A stretch of 64,000 bases of DNA from Pararobbsia silviterrae (lineage in GTDB: Bacteria; Pseudomonadota; Gammaproteobacteria; Burkholderiales; Burkholderiaceae). Below are positions 19,229-27,402 of the stretch, piece after piece. The notes under the pieces are model-generated. The model worked only from the letters and a program-made list of their open reading frames with translations, had not been told where the DNA came from and did no database searches. The number at the start of each line of letters is the position of its first letter. The stretch's first letter is position 1. The stretch spans positions 236,632 through 300,631 of the forward strand of contig NZ_RBZU01000007.1 in the NCBI RefSeq assembly GCF_003628125.1, written 5' to 3'. The position numbers were made by a program, and so were the translations under genes.

Positions 19229-19447
19229 AGCGCGCTCCTTCGATCGGCGACGCGCGGCGCATTCGCCGACGCACGGCGCCAGGTTGGGTTCGGAATCGGT
19301 CAAGTGCGAATCGCATGAGCGCGGCCGTCTGCTCGGTACGCTCGGTACGCGAATCGGTCGAGGCGGCGCATGCGTTCGCCGCGCGCGAGGCGCGACGACG
19401 GCGATGGTATCGCTATTCGAAGCCGCGCGTGCGGTCGACCCGCGCGT

Positions 19448-19936
19448 CTATTGCGGTGTGCTCTTGCCCGCGAGCTTGAGCACGCGCGTGCCCGCCTCCG
19501 CACCGACACGCTCGGCGAGCGTGTCGATCGTCTTCATCGACGAGTACCCCGAGTGCGAGATGACGAACCGCGTCTCGCCCACGAAGACCGCGACACTCAT
19601 ATGGTCGCGTCCGTCGAGGCCGCCGAGAATCAGCCGGCCCTCGACGCTGCGCGCCTTGTAGTCGAGAAACACGAGCTTCGTCGGCACGCCGTCGTCCGCG
19701 AGCGGGACGCCGCCCTTCGCGACCTGCTGCTTGAACGACGCGACGAGTTCGTCACGCACGGCCGGATCCACCTTGAAGCCATTCGTGTCGATCGTCGGTT
19801 CCGCGACGCCATGCGCAAGCTGCACACGCAGCGGCGGCGCGCCCACGGCGGGCGCGGCGGGTGCGGCGACCTGCGCCCAACACGCGACTGGCACGACGAT
19901 CAGGATCGAATACGCGAATCGGAAGACGGCTTTCAT
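19448..19936 (-). CDS. Small secreted protein of unknown function
   Basis: A 162-residue protein I do not recognise. The start MKAVFRFAYSILIVVPVACW gives a signal peptide with likely cleavage after CWA, so it is periplasmic. The mature part has a short Ala/Pro-rich linker, then a mixed region with FKVDPAVRDELVASFKQQVA, KLVFLDYKARSVEGRLILGG and VAVFVGETRFVISHSGYSSM. It has no transmembrane helix after the signal. The longer open frame (to 20071) is rejected because it lacks a ribosome site and would bury the signal. It follows the HD-GYP receptor gene on the same strand after 141 bases. Confidence 0.65.
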   Translation of the reverse strand: MKAVFRFAYSILIVVPVACWAQVAAPAAPAVGAPPLRVQLAHGVAEPTIDTNGFKVDPAVRDELVASFKQQVAKGGVPLADDGVPTKLVFLDYKARSVEGRLILGGLDGRDHMSVAVFVGETRFVISHSGYSSMKTIDTLAERVGAEAGTRVLKLAGKSTPQ

Positions 19937-20077
19937 GGCGACACCCGGGAGCCACGCGGCAAGAGAGGGAAACGGTCGAGCCCACGATTGCGCCGCACCA
20001 CGATGACGCCACGATGACGGCGCGCTCGACGCATCATCGCACCGCGCACCGTCGTTTGCAGCCCATTGCACGCCGGT

Positions 20078-23000
20078 TCAGTGCGGTTCGAGCGCCCCTT
20101 CGTCGCGCTCGACGCGAATCGCGAGCACGGCCTCGATATCGGGCTCGTCGAGCTGCGCGGGATCGAGAAACCGCTGCGCATAGTCGCGCCAGATGCCGGA
20201 CGAGAGAAACAGATCGAGCAGATCGGGGTCGAGATGATGCTCTTCCTTCATCTTGCCCATGATCCGGATGGCCTCGCTGAGCGGCTTGGCCTTCTTGTAC
20301 GGCCGGTCGCCGGCGGTCAGCGCCTCGAAGACGTCGGCGATCGCCATCATGCGCGCGATCGGGCTCATCTCGGCACGGCGCAATCCGCGCGGATATCCGG
20401 TGCCGTCCATCTTCTCGTGGTGTCCGCCCGCGAACTCGGGCACTTGTTTGAGCGCGCCCGACAGCGGCAGTTGTTCGAGCATGACGATCGTGCGCGTGAT
20501 GTGCCGGTTGATCTCGAAGCGCTCCTCGGCGGTCAACGTGCCGCGCCCGATCGAGAGATTGTAAAGCTCGCCGAGATGCAAGCGATGCGCCGGACGCCGC
20601 ATCGTGAAGCCCGCGCCCGCTTCGAGTTCGCTCAAATGATTCGAGAAATGCTCGATCACGTGATCGGCGCGATCCGCGAGCAAGGGCTCGTCGACGGGCA
20701 GGACGGGCACGGGCACGCGGTTCTTGCGCGCCTTTTCCGCGCTCGAAATGCCGATGCGATCGTCGAGCGTGCGCGTCCATCGGCGCGCGGCGATCTGTTC
20801 GAGACGCGCGACGCGATCGGGCGCCATGAATTCTCCGCCCTCGTTGCATGTCGCGACGAATGCGAAGTCGTCGTCGAGTTCGGTCAGCGTGCGATCGCGG
20901 ACGGCTTCGAGCGCGGCGCGATCGCCGCCGTTCGCGACGCCCTGCCAATACGTCGTATGCGCGTGCGCCTTGAGCAATTCGAAACGCATGCGGATCTCGT
21001 GAATCCGGTCGGAAATCGCCTCGAGCTTGGTCGCCTTGTCGATCACGTACTCCGCCGTCGTGAGCTTGCCGCAATCATGGAGCCAGCAAGCGACTTCGAC
21101 GGCCTCCCAGTCCTCGGGCGTCAACGCGTAATCGGCATACGGGCCCGAGCGCGTGTCGCACGCGGCATGCGCGAGCGCCTGCGTGAGCACCGGCACGCGC
21201 GCGCAATGCCCGCTCGTGTACGGCGATTTCGCATCGATCGCCTCGGCGATCATCCGAATCACGGAGTCGAGCAAGGACTTGCGCGACTTGAGCAGCAGCA
21301 TCGTTTCGATCGCGATCGCCGCATTGCCCGATAACGCGTGCGCGAGGACCAGATGACTGTCTTGTCCGGGATCGTCGGCACGCGCGCGCATGCCGAGCAG
21401 CATGCCTCCGATCGTGTCGCCCGAGCGGCTCGTCAGCGGCAGCACGGAGACGCGATGCCGTTCGCCGTCGCCAAGCTCGCCCTCGCCGATCAAACTCGCG
21501 AGCACGCCATTGTTCGTCGCGCCATCGAGTTCGATATGCGAGACGGTCTTGTGCTGGAGCGCCTCGATCACGCGCTTGCCGAGTTCGTCCGAGCCGGACA
21601 GCATGCGCTCGGTCGCGACCGCGCCCTCGTGCCGCGTCATGACCGCGAACGTCGCGCCCTCGTCCTCGGTCAGCAAGATCACGCCGCTTTGCGCGCCCGT
21701 GATCCGGATCGTCTCCTTGAGCAGACGATCCATCAGGCGCTCGGGATCGCGTTCGGCCGACAGCGCGCGGCCGATTTCGATAAAGCGCTGGATCGTCGTG
21801 CGCGCCTTGCGGATCGCCTCGGACAGCGACGCGATCTCGACGACCGGCGAGCGCGGGCCGTGATGGTCGTCCTCGAAATAGAACGACTGGATCGCCTGGG
21901 CCTCGCGCGCGATCGCGCTGAGCGGACGGCTCACGGCGCGTGCCGTCACGCGGATCGCGACCAGCACGGCGACGAACAGCACGATGCCGAACCAGCTCAG
22001 CGTCGACGTCAGCCGGCGCGCGCTCGCGAGCAGCGCGTCGTCGGGCGCGGCGATCGCCATCCGGAAGGTCCACGGACCGGCCTGTAGCGGCTCGGTGCGA
22101 ATCGACCACGAGCGGCCGCCTTCGGTGATATGCGACATCGTCCCGTCGGAGACCCCCGCCGCCGATGCGCCGAGCAACGCCGACGTGATGCCCTGCAGCG
22201 CGAGCGACGATGCGCTGTCGGCGCTTGCGGCGATGGCGCCCGGCACCGACGACGCATGCAGTTCGCGCGCGAGCCGCGCTTCGGCGTCGGGATCGCTCGC
22301 CGCGATCAGCGCGCCGCTCGCGTTGACGATCAGCAACTGCATCGACGGCGTGCTCTTCATGCGCTGCAATTCCTGCGACAGATCCGCGAGCCCGAGATCG
22401 ATGCCGATCACGCCGTGCCCGGCTTCAAGCGCATGCGCGATCGTGACGCCGCGCTCGTCCGTCACGAAGAACCGGTAGGGTTCGGTCAAGACCGATGTCT
22501 GGCGGCCGCGCGCCTGCTGGTACCACCCGCGCGTGCGCGGATCGAATGCGAGGTCGGGCCGGTTCGCCGTACCGATCCGGTGCATCGCCGCGTCGAGAAA
22601 CATCAGCGAAGCGGGTTGCGGCGTCGTGTCGCCGCGAATCACTTCGAGCAGATAGCGCGCGCGATCGGGTGCGGCCAATGTCTGGCGCGCGACGCTCGAC
22701 GTCAGCCGGCGCAGCAGCACGAAGCCGCCGTCGTCGTAGCCGATATAGATCGCGGACACGACGGGCGTCGAATCAAGCACGAATTTGAGGCGGCGCAGAA
22801 AGGCGTCGTCTTTCGCGTCGTCGAAATGTTCGGCCTCGGGATCGGAGGCGAACAGCGTCGCGAGCATGTCGACGCCCGCCACGCTCTTGTCGACATGCGA
22901 GCGGCTTTCGTTCGCCATGCGCGAGAACAGCGTCGACGACGCGTCGTCGAGAATCGCGGTGACTTCGCGGTTCACGTAGAACACGATCGCGGCCAGCGCG

Positions 23001-23089
23001 AGCACGGTCGTGATGCCGAACATGACGGCAAGGTGCGTGTCGAGACGTCGCTCGGACAGCACCGGGAAAAAACGTCGAAGCGTGTTCAT
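20078..23089 (-). CDS. Membrane sensor HD-GYP phosphodiesterase with Cache and GAF domains
   Basis: A 1003-residue signalling protein predicted to degrade cyclic di-GMP. Order: TM1 (about 19-40), a periplasmic double-Cache-like sensor (about 45-350, with DPRTRGWYQQARG and GVIGIDLGLADLSQEL), TM2 (about 363-385), a HAMP-like segment, a GAF domain (about 440-600), then HD-GYP. The phosphohydrolase has SGHCARV (His628), HDCGK (671-675), a helix EINRHITRTIVML (859-871), HHEKMDGTGYPRGL (890-903) and ADVFEALTAGDRPYK. All metal-binding and GYP residues are present. Odd: about 215 residues separate HDCGK from HHEKMDGTGYP where about 60 are usual, so a domain-size insertion (roughly 685-850) splits the catalytic unit. 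Confidence 0.88.
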   Translation of the reverse strand: MNTLRRFFPVLSERRLDTHLAVMFGITTVLALAAIVFYVNREVTAILDDASSTLFSRMANESRSHVDKSVAGVDMLATLFASDPEAEHFDDAKDDAFLRRLKFVLDSTPVVSAIYIGYDDGGFVLLRRLTSSVARQTLAAPDRARYLLEVIRGDTTPQPASLMFLDAAMHRIGTANRPDLAFDPRTRGWYQQARGRQTSVLTEPYRFFVTDERGVTIAHALEAGHGVIGIDLGLADLSQELQRMKSTPSMQLLIVNASGALIAASDPDAEARLARELHASSVPGAIAASADSASSLALQGITSALLGASAAGVSDGTMSHITEGGRSWSIRTEPLQAGPWTFRMAIAAPDDALLASARRLTSTLSWFGIVLFVAVLVAIRVTARAVSRPLSAIAREAQAIQSFYFEDDHHGPRSPVVEIASLSEAIRKARTTIQRFIEIGRALSAERDPERLMDRLLKETIRITGAQSGVILLTEDEGATFAVMTRHEGAVATERMLSGSDELGKRVIEALQHKTVSHIELDGATNNGVLASLIGEGELGDGERHRVSVLPLTSRSGDTIGGMLLGMRARADDPGQDSHLVLAHALSGNAAIAIETMLLLKSRKSLLDSVIRMIAEAIDAKSPYTSGHCARVPVLTQALAHAACDTRSGPYADYALTPEDWEAVEVACWLHDCGKLTTAEYVIDKATKLEAISDRIHEIRMRFELLKAHAHTTYWQGVANGGDRAALEAVRDRTLTELDDDFAFVATCNEGGEFMAPDRVARLEQIAARRWTRTLDDRIGISSAEKARKNRVPVPVLPVDEPLLADRADHVIEHFSNHLSELEAGAGFTMRRPAHRLHLGELYNLSIGRGTLTAEERFEINRHITRTIVMLEQLPLSGALKQVPEFAGGHHEKMDGTGYPRGLRRAEMSPIARMMAIADVFEALTAGDRPYKKAKPLSEAIRIMGKMKEEHHLDPDLLDLFLSSGIWRDYAQRFLDPAQLDEPDIEAVLAIRVERDEGALEPH

Positions 23090-23430
23090 GAGCCGCTATG
23101 TCCCTCGGACGAAATGCGTCTTGGACGGCGTGGACCTCGTCCTGATCACGCCATTAGATCAGCCGGCCGCTCGGCCGACAGTGGGATACGGCACGCAATG
23201 TACGCAATCCGCGCGGCCCGCGACGGTATGTCGCGCATCGGCCACGGATTTGTTACACGATCGGAAACAGTTCATTGGAACGGCGACACTGCCGAAGTCG
23301 ACTCGGCGGCACAAACTCGCTATGGCACCGGGGCCAGCTAAGCGGACTTACTCCACCCGCTCACTTAGCCCGCTCACTAAGCCCACTCGCCAAGGCTTCG
23401 AAAAAGGCCGCGATGCCCGCTATCAACCCG
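23090..23430. other. Intergenic region upstream of the HD-GYP gene
   Basis: 341 bases with no credible gene. It should hold the HD-GYP promoter and the 3' end of the sulfide-oxidation gene, and contains the 13-base tandem repeat listed separately. I could not identify a convincing promoter. Confidence 0.5.
23356..23394. repeat. Tandem 13-base repeat, three copies
   Basis: CCCGCTCACTTAG, CCCGCTCACTAAG and a degenerate CCCACTCGCCAAG follow each other without spacer, ending 36 bases before the stop codon of the persulfide dioxygenase gene. Confidence 0.7.
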
Positions 23431-24519
23431 CTAAGCAGCTTCGTTTTCGACGACGCGCCCTTCCGCGCGCCACCGAAGCATACCCCCGGCGAGATTGGCG
23501 AGCGCGTCGAAACCCGCCTGCCGCAGTATGACGGTTGCCTGCGCCGAGCGCCCGCCAGCACGGCATACCGTCACGACGGGTTTGTTTCGATCGATTTCAC
23601 CCGCGCGCTCGGCCAGCTCGCCGAGCACGATCAGCTGCGCGCCCGGGATGCGGCCGAGCGGCCCGTCGAATTCGTCGGGTTCGCGCACGTCGACGATCTG
23701 CACGGCGTCGAGATGGTCTTCGAGCCATTGCGGCTGGATCTCCCAGATCCCCGCAAACGTGCAGTTGACGGGCGCCCAGTCCGGGTCGACGGTCGGAGCC
23801 GGCGCCAATGCCGACGTCGGTTCGCGCGGCGCGCCGCATTCGAGATTCGCGGGCACGGCGATATCGATCTGCTTCGGGTGAGCAAGACGGAGATTGCGCA
23901 TCGACCCGACGAAATCGTCTTCCGACAGTTCGCCGCCGAGCCGCGGATTGAAACGGCGTTCCTCGCCGACGCTTGTGACCGTCAGGCCTCGATAGTCGTG
24001 CGCGGGATAGAGCAGGCAGTGTTCGGGTAGCGCGAACAGCGTGTCGTGAATCGCGCGATACATCGCGCGTGCGTTGCCCTGCTGGAAATCGGTGCGGCCC
24101 GTACCGCGAATCAGCAGGCAGTCGCCCGTGAACGCCATCGAGCGGTCGTCGAGCATCAGGCTGATGCAGCCGCCCGTATGGCCCGGCGTCGATGCGACGC
24201 GCAGATGCCGCGCGCCGAATTCGACGCGATCGCCGTCGGCGAGATACCGGTCCGCGCCCTGCGCGCCCGACGCCGCCGAGATCGCGATCCGGCTGCCCGT
24301 GCGCTGCTTGAGCAGCCATGCGCCCGTCACATGATCGGCATGGACATGGGTGTCGATCGTCGCGATCAGACGCAGGCCGAGCTCGCCGATGAGCGCCGTA
24401 TCGCGGCGCACCTGTTCGAAGACAGGATCGATGAGCACCGCCTCGCGCGTCTCGGCGTCGGCGAGCAAATAGGTGTACGTCGACGACTGCGGGTCGAACG
24501 ATTGGCGAAAGATCAGCAC
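23431..24519 (-). CDS. Persulfide dioxygenase-rhodanese fusion protein
   Basis: A 362-residue fusion of an ETHE1-like metallo-beta-lactamase domain (1 to about 235) and a rhodanese domain (about 255-355). THVHADHVTG (His58, His60, Asp62, His63), TPGHTGG, GDCLL and YPAHDYRG supply the iron site that oxidises glutathione persulfide to sulfite. The rhodanese active loop is CRAGGRS with Cys319, which moves sulfur between thiosulfate and glutathione persulfide. Domain order and length fit the characterised PRF enzyme of Burkholderia phytofirmans. It acts in the cytoplasm in sulfide detoxification. It lies 74 bases after the DeoR gene on the same strand and could be cotranscribed, although no functional link is obvious. 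Confidence 0.92.
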   Translation of the reverse strand: MLIFRQSFDPQSSTYTYLLADAETREAVLIDPVFEQVRRDTALIGELGLRLIATIDTHVHADHVTGAWLLKQRTGSRIAISAASGAQGADRYLADGDRVEFGARHLRVASTPGHTGGCISLMLDDRSMAFTGDCLLIRGTGRTDFQQGNARAMYRAIHDTLFALPEHCLLYPAHDYRGLTVTSVGEERRFNPRLGGELSEDDFVGSMRNLRLAHPKQIDIAVPANLECGAPREPTSALAPAPTVDPDWAPVNCTFAGIWEIQPQWLEDHLDAVQIVDVREPDEFDGPLGRIPGAQLIVLGELAERAGEIDRNKPVVTVCRAGGRSAQATVILRQAGFDALANLAGGMLRWRAEGRVVENEAA

Positions 24520-24593
24520 GGTGGATTCCCCTGCCGGCCGCGCGCGATGGCGATGTCCCGCACGAGCCGGCGGGTGGCGTGGCGCGCCCGGCC

Positions 24594-25352
24594 TCAGCCG
24601 GCGCGCCGCACCGTCACGCCGCGACGCTCGATCGGATCCGTTAGCGCGCGATCCGTTTCTTGTTCAACGATGATGGTCTGCGCCAGTGTAATGTCGCCGA
24701 TCGAGAAAGGCGACGCGGCATTGAGTTTCGCGGCCGACGCGAGCACGACGGTCTCGGCGGCGCGCGCGGCGAGCGCGCGCTTGATATAGGCCTCTTCGAG
24801 GTCGCCGGTGCTCAGCCCCTGCGTCGGATGCACGCCCGTGACGCCCATGAAGTACAGATCCGCGCGGATATGCGAGATCGCCTCGACCGCCGCCGCGCCG
24901 ACCGTCACGATCGAATGCTTGAACAGCCGTCCGCCGATGACGATGACGTCGACGCGCGGATGCTCGACGAGCGCCACCGCGACGCTCGGGCTGTGCGTGA
25001 CGATCGTGGCCGACAACGTCGGCGGCAGGCATTGGACGAGACGCGCCGACGTCGTGCCGCCGTCGACGATGACGACTTGTCCGTCCTCGATCATCGCCGC
25101 GGCGGCCTTCGCGATCGCGAGCTTGGCCTCGGGCTCCTGCGTCTGGCGTTGCGCGAACGGCGCCACTGCCGTCGACGCGGGTAAGGCACCGCCATGCACG
25201 CGCTGCAGCAAACCTTCGGCCGCGAGTTCGCGCAGATCGCGCCGGATCGTATCTTCGGACACCTCGAATCGCTCGCTCAGCGCCTTCGCGAGTACCTGCC
25301 CGTCCTGGCGGAGCGCGTCGAGAATCGCGGCTTTGCGATGTTGAGTCAGCAT
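24594..25352 (-). CDS. DeoR-family transcriptional regulator
   Basis: A 252-residue repressor. The N-terminal winged helix has KALSERFEVSEDTIRRDLRE with the DeoR signature, followed by LLQRVHGGALP. The sensor domain has VIVDGGTTSARLVQCLP and IGGRLFKHSIVTVGAAAVEA, the phosphosugar-binding fold of the family. DeoR regulators normally respond to sugar phosphates. Divergent from the NudK/amidase pair; the gap carries three phased TGCACGA repeats likely to be its binding sites. The ligand is unknown. Confidence 0.9.
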   Translation of the reverse strand: MLTQHRKAAILDALRQDGQVLAKALSERFEVSEDTIRRDLRELAAEGLLQRVHGGALPASTAVAPFAQRQTQEPEAKLAIAKAAAAMIEDGQVVIVDGGTTSARLVQCLPPTLSATIVTHSPSVAVALVEHPRVDVIVIGGRLFKHSIVTVGAAAVEAISHIRADLYFMGVTGVHPTQGLSTGDLEEAYIKRALAARAAETVVLASAAKLNAASPFSIGDITLAQTIIVEQETDRALTDPIERRGVTVRRAG

Positions 25353-25370
25353 GCTGGGTTCGCTCGCTTT

Positions 25371-25407
25371 TGCACGAATATTCTTGAATTTGCACGAAAC
25401 TGCACGA
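25371..25407. promoter_or_regulatory. Three phased TGCACGA repeats, candidate DeoR operator
   Basis: TGCACGA occurs at 25371-25377, 25391-25397 and 25401-25407, spaced 20 and 10 bases, so all face the same side of the helix. They lie between the DeoR start (25352) and the nudK-like start (25446). Cooperative binding by an oligomeric repressor that controls both directions is plausible. Confidence 0.55.
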
Positions 25408-25445
25408 TATCATGAATACCCGATCCAGTCGAACCGGAGCCCTCC

Positions 25446-26117
25446 ATGCCCCATTCCCATCCGTCAACCTCCCCCGCCGATACGGATCTGACACCCGAGG
25501 CGATCGCGGCGATGCCGATTCGCGAGCGCGTACGGATCGTCGAAACGCGCGTGCTCGCCGACGACTGGTACGTGCTGCGCAAAGTGACGTTCGACTTTCT
25601 GCGCCGTAACGGCACGTGGCAGCGCCAGCATCGCGAGACCTACGATCGCGGCAATGGCGCGACGATCCTGTTGCACAACCCCGCGACGGGGCATGTCGTG
25701 CTCACGCGTCAATTCCGCATGCCCGCATTCGTCAACGGTCACGACGGCATGCTGGTCGAAGCAGCCGGCGGTCTGCTCGACAACGCGTCGCCCGAAGACC
25801 GCATTCGCGCCGAGGCCGAGGAAGAGACCGGCTATCGCGTGCAACACGTGCGCAAGGTATTCGAAGCTTTCATGAGTCCGGGGTCGGTCACCGAAAAGCT
25901 CTACTTCTATGTCGGCGAATACGACTCGTCGACGCGCGTCGGAGACGGCGGCGGACTCGAAGAAGAAGGCGAGGATCTCGAAGTCATCGAAATGCCGCTC
26001 GACGAGGCGATCGACGCCATCGAGCGCGGCGAGATCGTCGACGGCAAGACGATCATGCTGCTCCAATACGCAGCGCTCCACGGCCTCGCTCGGACACGAA
26101 CGCCGACCCACGGCTAA
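25446..26117 (+). CDS. NudK-like Nudix hydrolase (GDP-mannose pyrophosphatase type)
   Basis: A 223-residue Nudix enzyme. VRIVETRVLADDWYVLRKVT and RRNGTWQRQHRETYDRGNGA match the distinctive N-terminal half of E. coli NudK, which hydrolyses GDP-mannose. The Nudix box is GLLDNASPEDRIRAEAEEET (109-128). The catalytic EExG part is intact, but the first box Glu is Ser and the Arg of REUXEEXGU is Ala; NudK itself is also divergent at the Arg. GGAG precedes the ATG. About 25 extra residues at the N terminus relative to NudK. Followed after 30 bases by the amidase gene, so probably one transcript. Confidence 0.83.
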   Translation: MPHSHPSTSPADTDLTPEAIAAMPIRERVRIVETRVLADDWYVLRKVTFDFLRRNGTWQRQHRETYDRGNGATILLHNPATGHVVLTRQFRMPAFVNGHDGMLVEAAGGLLDNASPEDRIRAEAEEETGYRVQHVRKVFEAFMSPGSVTEKLYFYVGEYDSSTRVGDGGGLEEEGEDLEVIEMPLDEAIDAIERGEIVDGKTIMLLQYAALHGLARTRTPTHG

Positions 26118-26147
26118 ACTCTGCGCATCGCGTTCCGGGAGCCTGTC

Positions 26148-27284
26148 ATGCGTCGACGCATTTCGATGAACCGGTGGATGACGTTGGCCGTCACGATCCT
26201 GTCGCTTGCGGGTCTGTACGGCATGGCGACGCTCGCGCAAGCCTGCACGCGCGCGCTCTATGCCGGTGCCGACGGGCAGATCATCACGGGCCGCACGATG
26301 GATTGGTCCGAGGACATGATGTCGAATCTCTGGGTCTTTCCGGCGGGCATCGAACGCGATGGCGCAGGCGGTCCGCGCTCGCCGCGATGGACGTCGAAAT
26401 ACGGCAGCGTCATCGTGTCGGGCTATGAAATCGGCAGCGTCGACGGCATGAACGAGCGCGGGCTCGTCGCGAATGCGCTCTATCTCGCCGAGACCGATTA
26501 CGGCAAACCCGATGCGTCTCGCCCGCCGCTGTCGATCAGTCTCTGGGCGCAATACGCGCTCGACAACTTCGCGACCGTCGCCGAAGCGGTCGATGTATTG
26601 AGTCAGGAACCGTTTCAGGTCATTGCGCCGCCGCTGCCCAACGGCAAGGCGTTGACGATCCATCTGTCGCTCTCGGATGCGCACGGCGACTCGGCGATCC
26701 TCGAATATCTCGACGGCAAGCTCGTGATTCATCACGGCAGCGCGTACAAGGTCATGACGAACTCGCCGATCTATAGCGAACAACTCGCGCTCGATACCTA
26801 TTGGCGCGGCGTCGGCGGGCTGGCTTTCCTGCCGGGCACGAACCGGGCCGCGGATCGTTTCGTGCGGACGTCGTTCCTGCTCGATGCGATTCCCAAACAG
26901 CTCGACCCGAATTACATCGTCGGCGTGCCGAACCGGTCGTATGCTTTCCAGGCCGTGGCGGCGGTCATGAGTGTCATGCGCTCGGTCAGCGTGCCCTTGG
27001 GCATCAGCACGCCCGATCAACCCAATCTGTCGTCGACGATCTGGCGCACCGTCGCGGACCAGAAGAACCTCATCTACTACTTCGATTCGGCGACGCGGCC
27101 CGATACGTTCTGGATTCCGCTCGCCAAACTGAATCTGAAACCCGGCGCGCCGGTGCTCAAACTCACGATTGCGAACGGGCAAGTGTATTCGGGCGATGTA
27201 TCGGGATCGTTCGTGCCGACGCGCTCGTTCAACTTCATGCCCGCGCAAGGGCTCAAGGCGTTCGCGGCGCAGGCGAACCCTTGA
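26148..27284 (+). CDS. Exported linear-amide C-N hydrolase (choloylglycine hydrolase/penicillin V acylase family)
   Basis: A 378-residue Ntn hydrolase. The signal peptide ends ATLAQA and the next residue is Cys33, so cleavage directly exposes the N-terminal nucleophile, as expected for this family. CTRALYAGADGQIITGRTMD contains the conserved Cys, Arg and Asp of the active site, and the later VMTNSPIYSEQ holds the conserved Asn. A GGGAG site supports the ATG at 26148. Family members cleave linear amides such as bile-salt conjugates, penicillin V and, in some Gram-negative bacteria, acyl-homoserine lactones. Substrate is not determined here; the protein should be periplasmic. Confidence 0.85.
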   Translation: MRRRISMNRWMTLAVTILSLAGLYGMATLAQACTRALYAGADGQIITGRTMDWSEDMMSNLWVFPAGIERDGAGGPRSPRWTSKYGSVIVSGYEIGSVDGMNERGLVANALYLAETDYGKPDASRPPLSISLWAQYALDNFATVAEAVDVLSQEPFQVIAPPLPNGKALTIHLSLSDAHGDSAILEYLDGKLVIHHGSAYKVMTNSPIYSEQLALDTYWRGVGGLAFLPGTNRAADRFVRTSFLLDAIPKQLDPNYIVGVPNRSYAFQAVAAVMSVMRSVSVPLGISTPDQPNLSSTIWRTVADQKNLIYYFDSATRPDTFWIPLAKLNLKPGAPVLKLTIANGQVYSGDVSGSFVPTRSFNFMPAQGLKAFAAQANP

Positions 27285-27370
27285 GGCTTGAAGGCTTAAG
27301 AAGTCTTAGCGCTTCGAGGCGTTCTTTGGCGCTTTGATAGGCCTTATTTTTTAGCGCTTTAATGCTTTAT

Positions 27371-27399
27371 TAACGCCCTAACGCCCTAACGCCCTAACG
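27371..27399. repeat. TAACGCCC tandem repeat
   Basis: Three perfect copies of TAACGCCC (27371-27394) and a partial fourth TAACG lie between the convergent amidase and dioxygenase genes, 4 bases from the dioxygenase stop. The surrounding 118 bases are rich in short GCGCTTT/GCTTAAG variants. No perfect terminator stem was found. Confidence 0.75.
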
Positions 27400-27402
27400 T
27401 CT

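Noticed and set aside
27371-27399. CRISPR-like or telomere-like array
   Set aside because: Only three and a half 8-base units with no spacers; a plain short tandem repeat.
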